From: JADGGV01 sp035715725 | Lineage (GTDB): Bacteria; Gemmatimonadota; Gemmatimonadetes; Longimicrobiales; RSA9 | Length of the DNA: 13,190 nt | Assembly: GCA_035715725.1 (NCBI GenBank) | Contig: DASTKT010000169.1 | Location: 1-13,190 of the forward strand | Reading direction: 5' to 3' | In this document: one piece after another, positions 1 to 7,545 of the stretch | How the letters are laid out: every line of letters starts with the position of its first letter | Numbering within the stretch: position 1 is the stretch's first letter | The notes under the pieces: model-generated | The model's input: the letters and a program-made list of their open reading frames with translations, nothing else | What the model was told of the DNA's origin: nothing | Databases searched by the model: none | Position numbers and translations under genes: made by a program

Positions 1-648
1 CACGAGCGGGAGCTGCCGCATGATCGCCCCCCACTTCCAGCCGGCGGGGGACTGCGCCACCCGGCCGTCCATCCCCATCAGCCAGGTGTACATCAGGTCC
101 AGCTTCGGCACGCCGTCGTAGCGGGAGAGGTCGAAGAAGTCGTCCTGCGGCGCGACGTAGGGCGCCATCGCGACGTGGTGCGGGTTGTTCTGCTTGGCCA
201 TCTCCCACTGGTTCTTGCCCAGGTACGACCCGCCGATCGTGGCGACCTTGCCGTTCGACCACCCCTGGCCGGCGACCCAGTCCATGACGTCGCTCCCGTC
301 CGGCCCGTCCGACCGGTACGGCGTGAACGCGCCGTCCGAGTCGAACCGGCCCCGGACGTCGACGGTCACGAACGCGTAGCCGCGCCGCACCCAGCGCCAC
401 GCACCCTCCATGGAGTTGTTCGAGTTGTTGTTGTACGGCGTCAGCTCGAAGATCGTGGGGTGCCGCGCGTCGTCCGCGGGACGGTAGATGTCCGCGGACA
501 GCGTCACGCCGTCGTGCATCGGGATCCGGACGTTGTACTGGATCGTCATTGCGTGATCCAGCACGGCGGCCTGCTGCGCGGCGAGACGAGCGGCGGCGAG
601 GAGGACCGCCGCTCCGACGGCGAAGAACCGTGTGGTCCTGCGTTCCAT
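1..648 (-). CDS. CocE/NonD-type serine hydrolase, N-terminal part (runs off left edge)
   Basis: This is an alpha/beta hydrolase resembling the CocE/NonD and X-Pro dipeptidyl-peptidase (S15) group, whose members cleave esters or peptides with N-terminal acyl or X-Pro groups. The 216 visible residues start at ATG 648 with a hydrophobic signal-like segment (residues 8-24). A strand of the form VRIPMHDGVTLSADIYRP (41-57) opens the catalytic domain, as is usual in this family. Further marks are RRGYAFVTVDVRG (88-100) and the nucleophile elbow GGSYLG, with the probable catalytic Ser141. The acid and histidine lie beyond the edge. It is the last visible gene of the susC-susD-dipeptidase run, 63 bp after the dipeptidase stop, with a weak GGGGG-type ribosome site. 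Family-level identity is firm. The substrate is unknown, and peptide or acyl-peptide is only inferred from the neighbours. Confidence 0.88.
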   Translation of the reverse strand, partial: MERRTTRFFAVGAAVLLAAARLAAQQAAVLDHAMTIQYNVRIPMHDGVTLSADIYRPADDARHPTIFELTPYNNNSNNSMEGAWRWVRRGYAFVTVDVRGRFDSDGAFTPYRSDGPDGSDVMDWVAGQGWSNGKVATIGGSYLGKNQWEMAKQNNPHHVAMAPYVAPQDDFFDLSRYDGVPKLDLMYTWLMGMDGRVAQSPAGWKWGAIMRQLPLV

Positions 649-698
649 AGCGCCCCCAGGCGGTTGGCGGTGTGCGGGCACGTCCACGTACGCGACCG

Positions 699-715
699 GT
701 AGCCCCTCCGGCTAC
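699..715 (-). other. Small hairpin over the dipeptidase stop codon
   Basis: A perfect 6-bp inverted repeat (GTAGCC and GGCTAC, 5-nt loop) spans the TAG stop of the dipeptidase gene. On the transcribed minus strand the loop reads GGAGG. No start codon lies at a useful distance after it, and no T-run follows. It is therefore not a convincing terminator or ribosome site. It may affect mRNA stability between the two hydrolase genes, or be chance in GC-rich DNA. Confidence 0.3.
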
Positions 716-2058
716 GGCGTTACGGCGACGTCGAGGCGCGGCGGCTCCGACGCCTGGAGCCGGCGCGCGACGGCCTCCATCTGCCGCATCGCGCGCAGCA
801 GATTCTGGCCGGCGATCTTCCGCAGGTCTTCCTTCGAGTAGCCCCGCCGCAGCAGCTCGGCGAAGAGGTTGGGAAACGCGCCGGCGTCCTCGAGCCCGGC
901 GGCCATGGACGGCCCGCCGGGATCGAAGAAGTCGGAGCCGATGCCGACGTGATCGATGCCGGCGACGCGGCGGATGTGGTCGATGTGGTCGGCGACGTCG
1001 GCGACCGTGCCGCGGGGGGCCGGGTTGCGGCCCGTCCACTCGGCGACGGCGTCCTTCTCGGACCGCCCGGCCAGGCGCGCCGCCTGCGCCACGGAGTCCC
1101 GGCGCACGCTCCAGAGCGGCTCGTCGATCCCCCGCCCCGTCGGCGCGCAGCCGGGCTCGCCCCGCGCGCGGCACCACTCCGCCCACGGCCGCGCCGTCGG
1201 CGCGACGTAGCCGGCGACGAAGTTCACCATGACCACGCCGCCGTTGCCGGCGACCATGCGGAGCAGTCGATCGGGGAGGTTGCGGGGGTGCGGGTTGACG
1301 GACCGCGCGTTCGAGTGGGAGAACAGGACCGGCGCGCGGGAGATGCGGAGGACCTCCTCGGCGGTCTCGTCGCTCGTGTGCGAGAGATCGACGAACATGC
1401 CGAGGCGGTTCATCTCGAGGACGACCTCGCGGCCGAACGGGGTGAGCCCCTGGTGGCGCGGGAAGTCGGTGCTCGCGTCCGCCCAGTCGGTCGTACGATC
1501 GTGCGTGAGCGTCAGGTAGCGGACGTCCAGCGCGTAGAGCGCGCGGAGCGCCGCGAGCGAGCTCGCGATGGCGTGGCCGCCCTCCATCGCGATCAGGCAG
1601 GCGATCTTGCCGGACCGGGTGATCCGCTCGATGTCGTCGGCCGTCCGCGCCAGCTCGAGATCGGGGTAGCGCGCGACGAGGCGGTGCACGACGTCCACGC
1701 CCTGGAGGCCGTTGCGCAGGGCGGCCGCCCCGAGGGCGGGGTCGATCCGCGGATTGGCCGCCCAGAACTGCGCGCCGACCCGGCCCGCGCGCAGGCGGGG
1801 CAAGTCCGCCGGGAGGCGCGGCTGGCGGCCCGCGAAGTCCACGCTGTCGACCGCTCCGCCGTAGAGCTCCAGCAGGCGGCTCGGCAGGTCGTTGTGCCCG
1901 TCGATGAGCGGCGCCGACTCGAGCAGCTCACGGGCCTGCCGCAGCAGGGCGGAGTCCGGCGGCGCCCAGCGCTCCTGCGCGGCGGCGGGCCGCGGCGCCG
2001 CGAGCCACACCGCCACGGCGACCGCCGCGGCTCGCCGGAGAAGCGCGCCGGCGCTCAC
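712..2058 (-). CDS. Secreted M19 family (membrane/renal-type) dipeptidase
   Basis: This is a zinc dipeptidase of peptidase family M19, about 448 residues, expected to split dipeptides outside the cytoplasm. A signal peptide is visible at 1-27 (hydrophobic stretch, then PRPAAA before Gln28). The metal-site residues of the family can all be placed: His55 and Asp57 in IDGHNDLP, the bridging Glu159 in IAMEGGH, His227 in VDLSHTS, His248 in LFSHSNARS, and Asp376 in HVGIGSDF. The enzyme therefore looks intact. The start is taken as GTG 2058, whose GTGA overlaps the susD stop. There is no Shine-Dalgarno sequence but a small hairpin (CCCGA/TCGGG) just upstream, so translational coupling to susD is likely. 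The same frame stays open far upstream inside susD, but that part is antisense-frame noise. Its position directly behind SusC/SusD suggests it processes peptides delivered by that pair. Confidence 0.93.
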   Translation of the reverse strand: MSAGALLRRAAAVAVAVWLAAPRPAAAQERWAPPDSALLRQARELLESAPLIDGHNDLPSRLLELYGGAVDSVDFAGRQPRLPADLPRLRAGRVGAQFWAANPRIDPALGAAALRNGLQGVDVVHRLVARYPDLELARTADDIERITRSGKIACLIAMEGGHAIASSLAALRALYALDVRYLTLTHDRTTDWADASTDFPRHQGLTPFGREVVLEMNRLGMFVDLSHTSDETAEEVLRISRAPVLFSHSNARSVNPHPRNLPDRLLRMVAGNGGVVMVNFVAGYVAPTARPWAEWCRARGEPGCAPTGRGIDEPLWSVRRDSVAQAARLAGRSEKDAVAEWTGRNPAPRGTVADVADHIDHIRRVAGIDHVGIGSDFFDPGGPSMAAGLEDAGAFPNLFAELLRRGYSKEDLRKIAGQNLLRAMRQMEAVARRLQASEPPRLDVAVTP

Positions 2059-3344
2059 CGCCCGACGTTCGGGTTGTTGTTGCGCTCCGCGTCCGACAGC
2101 GGGATGCACGTCACGGTGCCGTACGGAATCCCGGCGAGCGTCTGCCCCGTCGGGAACGGCAGCTTGAAGCGCAGCATGTCGTTCAGCCGATGGCCGTCGG
2201 CGAAGAACTGCCGGCGGCGCTCCTCGCGCACCTGCGCCGCGATCGCGGCCGGGTCGGTGCTGGCGAACGCGGGCAATCCGTTCGCCGCGTGGATGCGGTT
2301 GATCGCATCGACGGCGGCCTGGCCGCCCTGCACCTCCGCGATGATGAGCTGCGCCTCCTCGTACGTCGCGAGCGGGATCGGCGCGTTGTCGGCCTTGTAC
2401 TTCATCTGGTACCAGAGCGGCGTGAGCCCGTCGTTGCCGCGCCGGTTGGCGTTCGTGACCGGGACGCGCGGGTCCGCGACGCCATCGAACGCGAGGTTGC
2501 GGAAGGTCGCCGCGACGGACGTGTACAGGTCGCGCTGGTTGCGCGTCCAGACGGTGTTCTTGCGCCGCTCGTTGACGCTCGAGTACGTCGCGTCGCGGCG
2601 GAACCCGGCCGGAACGAGCGCCGCGTCGGTCGCGGCCAGCGAGCCCTTCCCGCGATCGAGTCGGACCCGCGCTCGGCCGACGAGGGCCATGTTCAGGATC
2701 GCCGTGTTGTTCGACGCCTGCGCGTTCGTGATCGCGCTCGTGAACCGGGCCTCCGCCAGCGCCAGCACGGAATCGGGCTGCAGCAGCGGCCCGACGTCGA
2801 TCGCCATCTCGCAGAAGCCCTCGCCGAGCAGCGTGTACGCATAGCCCGCATAGGCGTACGCCGTCGCCAGCAGGCTCGTGCGGTTGGGGACCTGCTGATC
2901 GGTCCACCCCTCGAGCCGCTTCGCCGTGCCCTCCGCCTGGAAGCGCGCCGTCTGCAGCGGCCCGTAGACCGACCACGCGCCGACGGTGCAGTCGTTCCCC
3001 TGGAGGCTGACGTCGTTCGGCTGGAGGATGCGCGCGTCCCACACCGTCCAGTTGATGAACGCGGTCGAGACGTCGAACTCGTCGGTCAACGCCCCGGTCG
3101 CCGCCGCGTAGTTCGTGTACGCGCACTCGAAGTCCGCGATCGCGCCGTTCACGAGCTGCGGCGCGAGCAACGGATCGTTCAGCGTGCTCGCCACGACCTG
3201 GTCGGGCGAGGTCACGGTGAGCAGGTCACCGCACGCGGCGAGCGAGAGCGTCGCCGCACCGAGCGCCGCGACGCGGGGCAGCCAGCGGCGATAGAGCTTT
3301 CGCAGGTCGCGCAGCGCTTCGCCGGGGAGCAGCGTGAGCGGCAT
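2055..3344 (-). CDS. SusD/RagB-like outer-membrane nutrient-binding lipoprotein
   Basis: This is the surface lipoprotein partner of the adjacent SusC-like receptor. SusD proteins form the lid that captures substrate over the SusC barrel. It has 429 residues and a type II signal: basic KLYRRW, a hydrophobic stretch, then the lipobox LAAC with Cys38. The body shows the alpha-helical TPR-like style of the family (TSPDQVVAS, LVNGAIADFECAY, YAYAGYAYTLLGEGFCEMAID). The C-terminal region reads EERRRQFFADGHRLNDMLRF, the conserved SusD helix, then SDAERNNNPNVGR. ATG 3344 is favoured by AAGGAG 6 nt upstream. The stop overlaps the GTG of the dipeptidase by 4 nt, and susC ends 39 nt before this gene. The cytoplasmic leader before the hydrophobic segment is rather long (about 20 residues). 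The ligand cannot be read from sequence; the downstream enzymes point to peptides. Confidence 0.93.
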   Translation of the reverse strand: MPLTLLPGEALRDLRKLYRRWLPRVAALGAATLSLAACGDLLTVTSPDQVVASTLNDPLLAPQLVNGAIADFECAYTNYAAATGALTDEFDVSTAFINWTVWDARILQPNDVSLQGNDCTVGAWSVYGPLQTARFQAEGTAKRLEGWTDQQVPNRTSLLATAYAYAGYAYTLLGEGFCEMAIDVGPLLQPDSVLALAEARFTSAITNAQASNNTAILNMALVGRARVRLDRGKGSLAATDAALVPAGFRRDATYSSVNERRKNTVWTRNQRDLYTSVAATFRNLAFDGVADPRVPVTNANRRGNDGLTPLWYQMKYKADNAPIPLATYEEAQLIIAEVQGGQAAVDAINRIHAANGLPAFASTDPAAIAAQVREERRRQFFADGHRLNDMLRFKLPFPTGQTLAGIPYGTVTCIPLSDAERNNNPNVGR

Positions 3345-3350
3345 CCTTCA

Positions 3351-3356
3351 CTCCTT
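3351..3356 (-). promoter_or_regulatory. Ribosome binding site of the susD-like gene
   Basis: AAGGAG on the minus strand lies 6 nt before ATG 3344. It is the strongest Shine-Dalgarno match in this operon and fixes the susD start. Confidence 0.7.
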
Positions 3357-3383
3357 GTTCGGGCCGTCGGTGAAGGCCGGGCG

Positions 3384-6308
3384 CTAGAACGTCAGCCGCA
3401 GCGTGGAGACGATGGCGGCCATGGTCGGCAGCATCGTCTGCGTCTGCCCCGTCGCATAGATCTCGGGGTCCAGCGTCTTCGTGCCGAACATGTCCTGCTG
3501 CGCCACCCAGAGCGTCGCCAGGTTCCGGCCGGACACGGAGATGGAGCCTTGCGACGCGCCGATTCGCGACAGCCAGCGCGCCGGCAGCGAGTAGTCCGCC
3601 GACACCTCGCGCAGCTTCGTGAAGCCGCCCTTCATGATCCCCACGTTCTGCTGCAGCCAGCCGTACTTCTGGAGCGTCTGCACGATCGGGTCGTTCCGCT
3701 CGTTCGTCGCCTTGGCGTTGCCGATGCTGCCGAGCGAGGCGGCGACGTCGCCGTTGTTGACGACGAAGCCGGACTTCGTGTCGACGAGGGCGTAGAGCCG
3801 CAGGCGGTTGAACAGCGTGAGCGTCGTGTTGAGGCCGAGCTGCAGCTTGGGGTTGGGCTGGCCGAGGTAGACCCTGGGCGTGCTCGCGCTGCACGGCTCG
3901 GGCTGGCCGTTCGCCCCCTCGCACATCGCGTCGACGACCTGGCCGTTCGCGTCCAGGCTCGCGCTCAGCACGTGGTAGAAGAAGTACGACCGGACCGGAT
4001 AGCCCTCGCGGTTCTGCACCGTGCCGGTCGTCGGCGGCACGCCCAGGCGGATGATCTTGTTGCTGTTGGTGGCGACGGTGCCGCCCAGCTCCCAGAGGAG
4101 GTTCCGCGCGCGCAGCGCCTGGCCGCGGACCGAGGCCTCGATCCCGTGGCTGTTGACCTGCCCCAGGTTCACGAACTGCGTGCCGGGGAAGCCGGCGGAC
4201 GGCGCCACGGTGGCCGTGACGATCGCGTCCCGCGTGCTCCGGTCGTAGACCGTGAACTCGATGCTCGCGCGGTCGTCGAGCAGCCCCGCGTCGAAGCCGA
4301 GCTCGAGCTCCTGCCCGACCTCCGGCTTCAGGTCGGGGTTGCCCAGCGCCTGCGGCGTCAGCACGGCCTGGTCGCCCGGGCCCGTCGCGGGACGGTAGAG
4401 CTGCACGGCCGCGAACGCGTCCGGCTGCTGGCCCGCGCGTCCCCACGCGCCGCGCAGCTTGAGCGCGTTGACCGCCGAGACGTGCCACCACGGCTCCTCG
4501 TTCACGACCCAGGTCGCGCTGAACTTCGGATACGTCGCGACGTCGTAGTTCGCGCCGAACGCGCTGTTGTCGTCGCCGCGGACGGCCGCCGTCAGGAAGA
4601 CGCGGTTGTTCCAGCTCACCTGCTCCTGCACGAAGAGCCCGAGCGTCTTGTTCGCCAGGAACGTGGAGCTCGCCGTCGTCACCGCGGAGGCACCGATCGA
4701 CGCCACGCTCGGCGAGGGGAACTGCGTCCCGTGCGTCGTCAGGAGGTCGGACTGCTTCTGGTAGTACTGCGCGCCCACCGACGTCGCGGACGTCAGCGCC
4801 GGGGAAAGGTCGAAGCTCGCCGTGCTGGAGTAGTCGAACGTCGTGTACGTGACGCGGCGCCGCTCCGCCGTGATGTCGCCGAGGCTCAGCGCACCGAAGA
4901 AGAACTGGTTGCCGAGCGGGTTCCGCGGGACGATGATCGCATTGTTCTCCTCGCCCACGTCGCCGCCGACCGTGAGGCGGTTGCTCAGCCACTTCGCCGG
5001 CGTGTACTTGAGCTGCAGGCTGCCGACGAAGCGGTTCACGTTCGCTTCGGTGTCGATGTCGTCCAGGACGTCCGGCGGAGCCCGCAGGAAGCCACGCGTC
5101 GGCCCCGTCGCGCGGGCCGGAGACCCCCAGGTGATCTGGTCGATCACGCCCCACGCCGTCAGCGCCTGCGCAAAGCGCGTCTTGCTGTGGACGAAGCCCA
5201 TGCTCGACGCGACGTCCGCCTTCGAGCCCAGCGTCACGTTCACGTTCGCCCGCGTGTTCAGGCGCCGCTCCCAGTTGTACGGCACGACGCCGACGTCGTC
5301 GTCGTAGTTCGCCGCCAGGTAGTAGCGCAGCGCGTCCGTGCCGCCGCGGAAGCCGGCGTTGATCCCCTGCAGCCGCCCCGTCGAGAAGATCTTCCGCCCG
5401 GCCGCCGCCTCCTGCGCCAACAGGTCCAGCTCCAGCAGGTTCCCGTTCGCGTCGCGGCCGTACACGTGGTTGATCCGGCCCTCCGGGTTCATGAACCAGT
5501 TCGCCCCCTGGCGCACGCTCAGATCGAGCGACGGCTTCCCCGCGATCCCCTTCTTCGTGATGATCTGGATCACGCCCGCCGACGCCTCGGTCCCGTACAG
5601 CGTCGCCGCCGCCGGCCCCTTGATGATCTCGATCCGCTCGATCTGCTCGGGATCGAAATCGCTCAGCCGCGAGACCTGCCGCCCGTTGCGAATGCTCGGA
5701 CCCGCCTGCGTGTTGTTGTCCAGCCGCACCCCGTCCACGTAGATCAGCGGCTCGTTCGTCAGCGACAGGCTCGCCGACCCGCGGATCCGCGTGGCGCCGC
5801 CGGTGCCCAGCACGCCCTGCCCGGCGATCATGTCGACGCCCGCCACCTTGCCCTTCAGGAGATCCTGCACCTGTGTGGCCGGCGCGATCTTCTGGAGATC
5901 CGCCGCCCGCACCGCCGAGACCGCGTTCCCCACCGCGCGCGCCGTCTGCGCCCCGGCCGTCCCGGTCACGACCAGCGCGTCCAGCTCGACCGCCCGCTCC
6001 TGCAACGAGATCCGCAGGCTCGGCCCGCCGACGCGCACCGTCTGCTCGAACGTCCGGTAGCCGATCAGCTCGACCCGGAGCCTCGCCTCGGAACCGGTCA
6101 GCCCCGTCAGCCGGAAGCGCCCCGCCGCGTCCGTCGTGGCCCGCGCGGTCCCCCCCGGCACGCTCACGAAGACGTTCGCCAGCGGCGTCTGCGTCCGCTC
6201 CTCCACGATCACTCCCGACACCTGCCCCTCCTGCGCCGCGGCCGGCTCTCCCAGAACGACGAACAGCGCGACGCTCCCCAGCAACCGGTTGACGACTCGC
6301 GAAGGCAT
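3384..6308 (-). CDS. SusC/RagA family TonB-linked outer-membrane receptor
   Basis: This is a TonB-dependent outer-membrane channel of 974 residues, a usual size for the family. It would import the ligand bound by the SusD-like lipoprotein, powered by TonB/ExbBD. Order of parts: signal peptide 1-25 (ending EPAAA before Gln26); a carboxypeptidase-regulatory-like beta-sandwich at about 28-108 (GVIVEERTQTPLANVFVSV, TTDAAGRFRLTGL); a VVTGTAG segment near 115; and a plug domain at about 125-258. The plug includes VQDLLKGKVAGVDM, TRIRGSASLS, PLIYVDGVRLDN, IERIEIIKGPAAATLYG and GVIQIITKKG, the signature block of SusC proteins. The 22-stranded barrel fills the rest and ends in STLRLTF with a terminal aromatic residue. 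ATG 6308 is preceded by GGAGG at 8 nt. It is the first gene of a four-gene run. The substrate is unproven. Confidence 0.96.
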   Translation of the reverse strand: MPSRVVNRLLGSVALFVVLGEPAAAQEGQVSGVIVEERTQTPLANVFVSVPGGTARATTDAAGRFRLTGLTGSEARLRVELIGYRTFEQTVRVGGPSLRISLQERAVELDALVVTGTAGAQTARAVGNAVSAVRAADLQKIAPATQVQDLLKGKVAGVDMIAGQGVLGTGGATRIRGSASLSLTNEPLIYVDGVRLDNNTQAGPSIRNGRQVSRLSDFDPEQIERIEIIKGPAAATLYGTEASAGVIQIITKKGIAGKPSLDLSVRQGANWFMNPEGRINHVYGRDANGNLLELDLLAQEAAAGRKIFSTGRLQGINAGFRGGTDALRYYLAANYDDDVGVVPYNWERRLNTRANVNVTLGSKADVASSMGFVHSKTRFAQALTAWGVIDQITWGSPARATGPTRGFLRAPPDVLDDIDTEANVNRFVGSLQLKYTPAKWLSNRLTVGGDVGEENNAIIVPRNPLGNQFFFGALSLGDITAERRRVTYTTFDYSSTASFDLSPALTSATSVGAQYYQKQSDLLTTHGTQFPSPSVASIGASAVTTASSTFLANKTLGLFVQEQVSWNNRVFLTAAVRGDDNSAFGANYDVATYPKFSATWVVNEEPWWHVSAVNALKLRGAWGRAGQQPDAFAAVQLYRPATGPGDQAVLTPQALGNPDLKPEVGQELELGFDAGLLDDRASIEFTVYDRSTRDAIVTATVAPSAGFPGTQFVNLGQVNSHGIEASVRGQALRARNLLWELGGTVATNSNKIIRLGVPPTTGTVQNREGYPVRSYFFYHVLSASLDANGQVVDAMCEGANGQPEPCSASTPRVYLGQPNPKLQLGLNTTLTLFNRLRLYALVDTKSGFVVNNGDVAASLGSIGNAKATNERNDPIVQTLQKYGWLQQNVGIMKGGFTKLREVSADYSLPARWLSRIGASQGSISVSGRNLATLWVAQQDMFGTKTLDPEIYATGQTQTMLPTMAAIVSTLRLTF

Positions 6309-6728
6309 CGGTCCACCCTCCCTGGGTTACGCTCCCACGCTCCCGGCCCACCGCCCGGCTCCGGGTCCGTCCACCGCGCGCGGCGAGACCGGGCGCGTCC
6401 GGCCGCCTCGCCGGCGCCGCGCATCGGGCCGCGCTTCTGTCCACAGATTTGTATACGGGATCCGGAAAACCAGGACCGCGCGCCGCCGCCAGGGACCGCG
6501 ACCCGCCGCGCCAGGGGCGGTGTCGGGGGACGTCCTCGGCCGGCGCCTCCACGCTCGCATGATCGCGGGAGACGGTCGGGATCGCGTCGCCGCCCGGGCC
6601 ACGGGGTCTGGCGGGGGCGCGCGTGAGCCAAGAAGCAAACCGGGCTCCGGACGTTGCGTCCGAAGGACCGGCCGGGCGACGAGCGCCCGGCCTCCCGGCA
6701 ATCGGCATCAAGAGGGAAGGATGGGCCC
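6309..6728 (-). other. Long untranslated leader of the susC-like operon
   Basis: About 420 bp separate the best promoter from the susC start. Open frames here on either strand lack start signals or recognisable protein character, so the region appears non-coding. It holds a GGAGG ribosome site (6317-6321), a strong hairpin near its 5' end (6670-6692) and an isolated GTATACG at 6451-6457. Read on the minus strand, that motif gives TATACAAAT and could be the -10 of a second promoter, but no good -35 is seen. No known riboswitch pattern was recognised. Confidence 0.5.
6670..6692 (-). other. Strong 9-bp hairpin in the susC leader
   Basis: The arms GGCCGGGCG (6670-6678) and CGCCCGGCC (6684-6692) are perfectly complementary around a 5-nt loop. 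The structure would begin about 30 nt into the predicted transcript. A weaker GTCC/GGAC hairpin follows. There is no T-run, so it is not a classical terminator. It could protect the 5' end or take part in attenuation. Confidence 0.5.
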
Positions 6729-6757
6729 AGTATACGTCAAGCGTATACGCGGGTCAA
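6729..6757 (-). promoter_or_regulatory. Sigma70-type promoter for the susC-susD-peptidase operon
   Basis: On the minus strand, TTGACC (6752-6757) is followed by exactly 17 bp and TATACT (6729-6734), five of six matches to each consensus box. This AT-containing patch stands out in very GC-rich DNA. It points toward susC, with an expected start of transcription near 6721. It lies 45 bp beyond the stop of the broken lipoprotein gene, so the operon has its own start point. The call rests on consensus match, spacing and context; phylum-specific promoter rules could differ. Confidence 0.65.
6730..6748. promoter_or_regulatory. Perfect 7-5-7 palindrome over the promoter (probable operator)
   Basis: GTATACG-TCAAG-CGTATAC is a perfect inverted repeat with 7-bp arms and a 5-bp spacer. 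It covers most of the spacer and five of the six bases of the -10 box. A dimeric repressor bound here would block RNA polymerase. Length and symmetry fit TetR-, GntR- or LacI-like operators, but no regulator gene is present in the window, so the binding protein is unknown. Confidence 0.6.
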
Positions 6758-6802
6758 GCACGACGATGGATGCGAGCCGGCGGCGCCGATCCGCCCCACG
6801 CC

Positions 6803-7545
6803 TCACGGGTCGATCTCGTAGCGGAAGGCCTCGTCGCCGCGGGCGGGGGCGGTGAAGGTGACGCGGAGCGATTCGTCGCCGGGGGTGACGGAGTCGGCGA
6901 GCGGGGCGCCCGCGGTCTGCGTGAGGAGGACGGTGCTGGTCGGCTGGACGAGCGGGTGAGCGAGCGTGACGGCGGTGTCGCCGGCCGCGAGGCGGAACGT
7001 GCCGAGGTTGGAGGCCCGGCCGGCGTTCACGAACGGCACGGTGGCGCCCCAGTCGGAGAGGAGCCGGTTGCCGAACACGACGATGTTCGCGGCGGTCGCC
7101 TCGACGCGCACGGCGGCCGGCGGGGCGGACTCGTGCTCGAAGGCGTTGCCGCGCACCTCGCCCGCGGTGGCGTCGGCGATCGAGACGCCGGCGGGCCCGG
7201 CTCGGGGCCCAGCGTCCGGACGGCCGACGCGCGGCCGTCGGCGTCGGTGAGCCCCGTCTCCGCGCCGACCGTCTCGCCGCCGCTCACGACGTGCCACTCG
7301 ACTTCCACGCCGGCCAGCGGCGCGCCCTGGGCGTCGACCGCCCGGACGCGCACCGTCCGCTCGGTGCCCGCCGGCTGTCGGCCGCGGACGCGGGAGGCCA
7401 CGTCGAGCGTGCCGGAGAGATCGCCCGGGGGATGGACCGCCGGCCGGGTCGGCTCGCTGCACGCCGCCGCGGCGAGGAGCCATGCGACCGGAGGCAGCGC
7501 CGCGAGAGCGCGGCCAAAGGTGACGATCGGTCCATTTCGCGGCAT
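6803..7545 (-). pseudogene. Broken lipoprotein gene: Ig-like N-terminal part, beta-rich C-terminal part in another frame
   Basis: The N-terminal frame starts at ATG 7545 with a type II signal peptide and lipobox LAAAAC (Cys29). An Ig-like Big_1-type stretch follows: VRVRAVDAQGAPLAGVEVEW, VVSGGETV, then TDADGRASAVRTLGPEPG. Coding sense in that frame is lost near 7200. It resumes in the next frame as GVSIADATAGEVRGNAFE, VRVEATAANIVVFGNRLL, then GTFRLAAGDTAVTLAHPLV, up to the TGA at 6803. The second half resembles a parallel beta-helix rung followed by a small beta-sandwich tail domain, as seen in surface or tail-like proteins. Adding one base near 7200 would join the frames. However, the Ig-like domain also seems cut short, so a deletion fusing two genes is possible. 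A sequencing error cannot be excluded. In-frame starts at 7596 and 7644 exist, but 7545 gives a normal signal length. Confidence 0.65.

Noticed and set aside
949..2844. A plus-strand open frame opposite the dipeptidase and the susD end
   Set aside because: Composition typical of antisense noise; the opposite strand carries all metal-site motifs of an M19 peptidase.
2190..6626. A very long plus-strand open frame (1478 codons) across susC and susD
   Set aside because: It is extremely rich in Arg, Ala, Pro and Gly and matches no fold. It lies antisense to two clearly recognisable genes and is a by-product of GC-rich codon use.
6670..6692. Intrinsic terminator or attenuator in the susC leader
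   Set aside because: The stem is strong but no T-run follows on the transcribed strand, so it is reported only as a hairpin.
3226..6711. A long minus-strand open frame overlapping susC in another frame
   Set aside because: Low-complexity Arg/Gly/Ala translation, while the 3384-6308 frame gives an unmistakable TonB-linked receptor.
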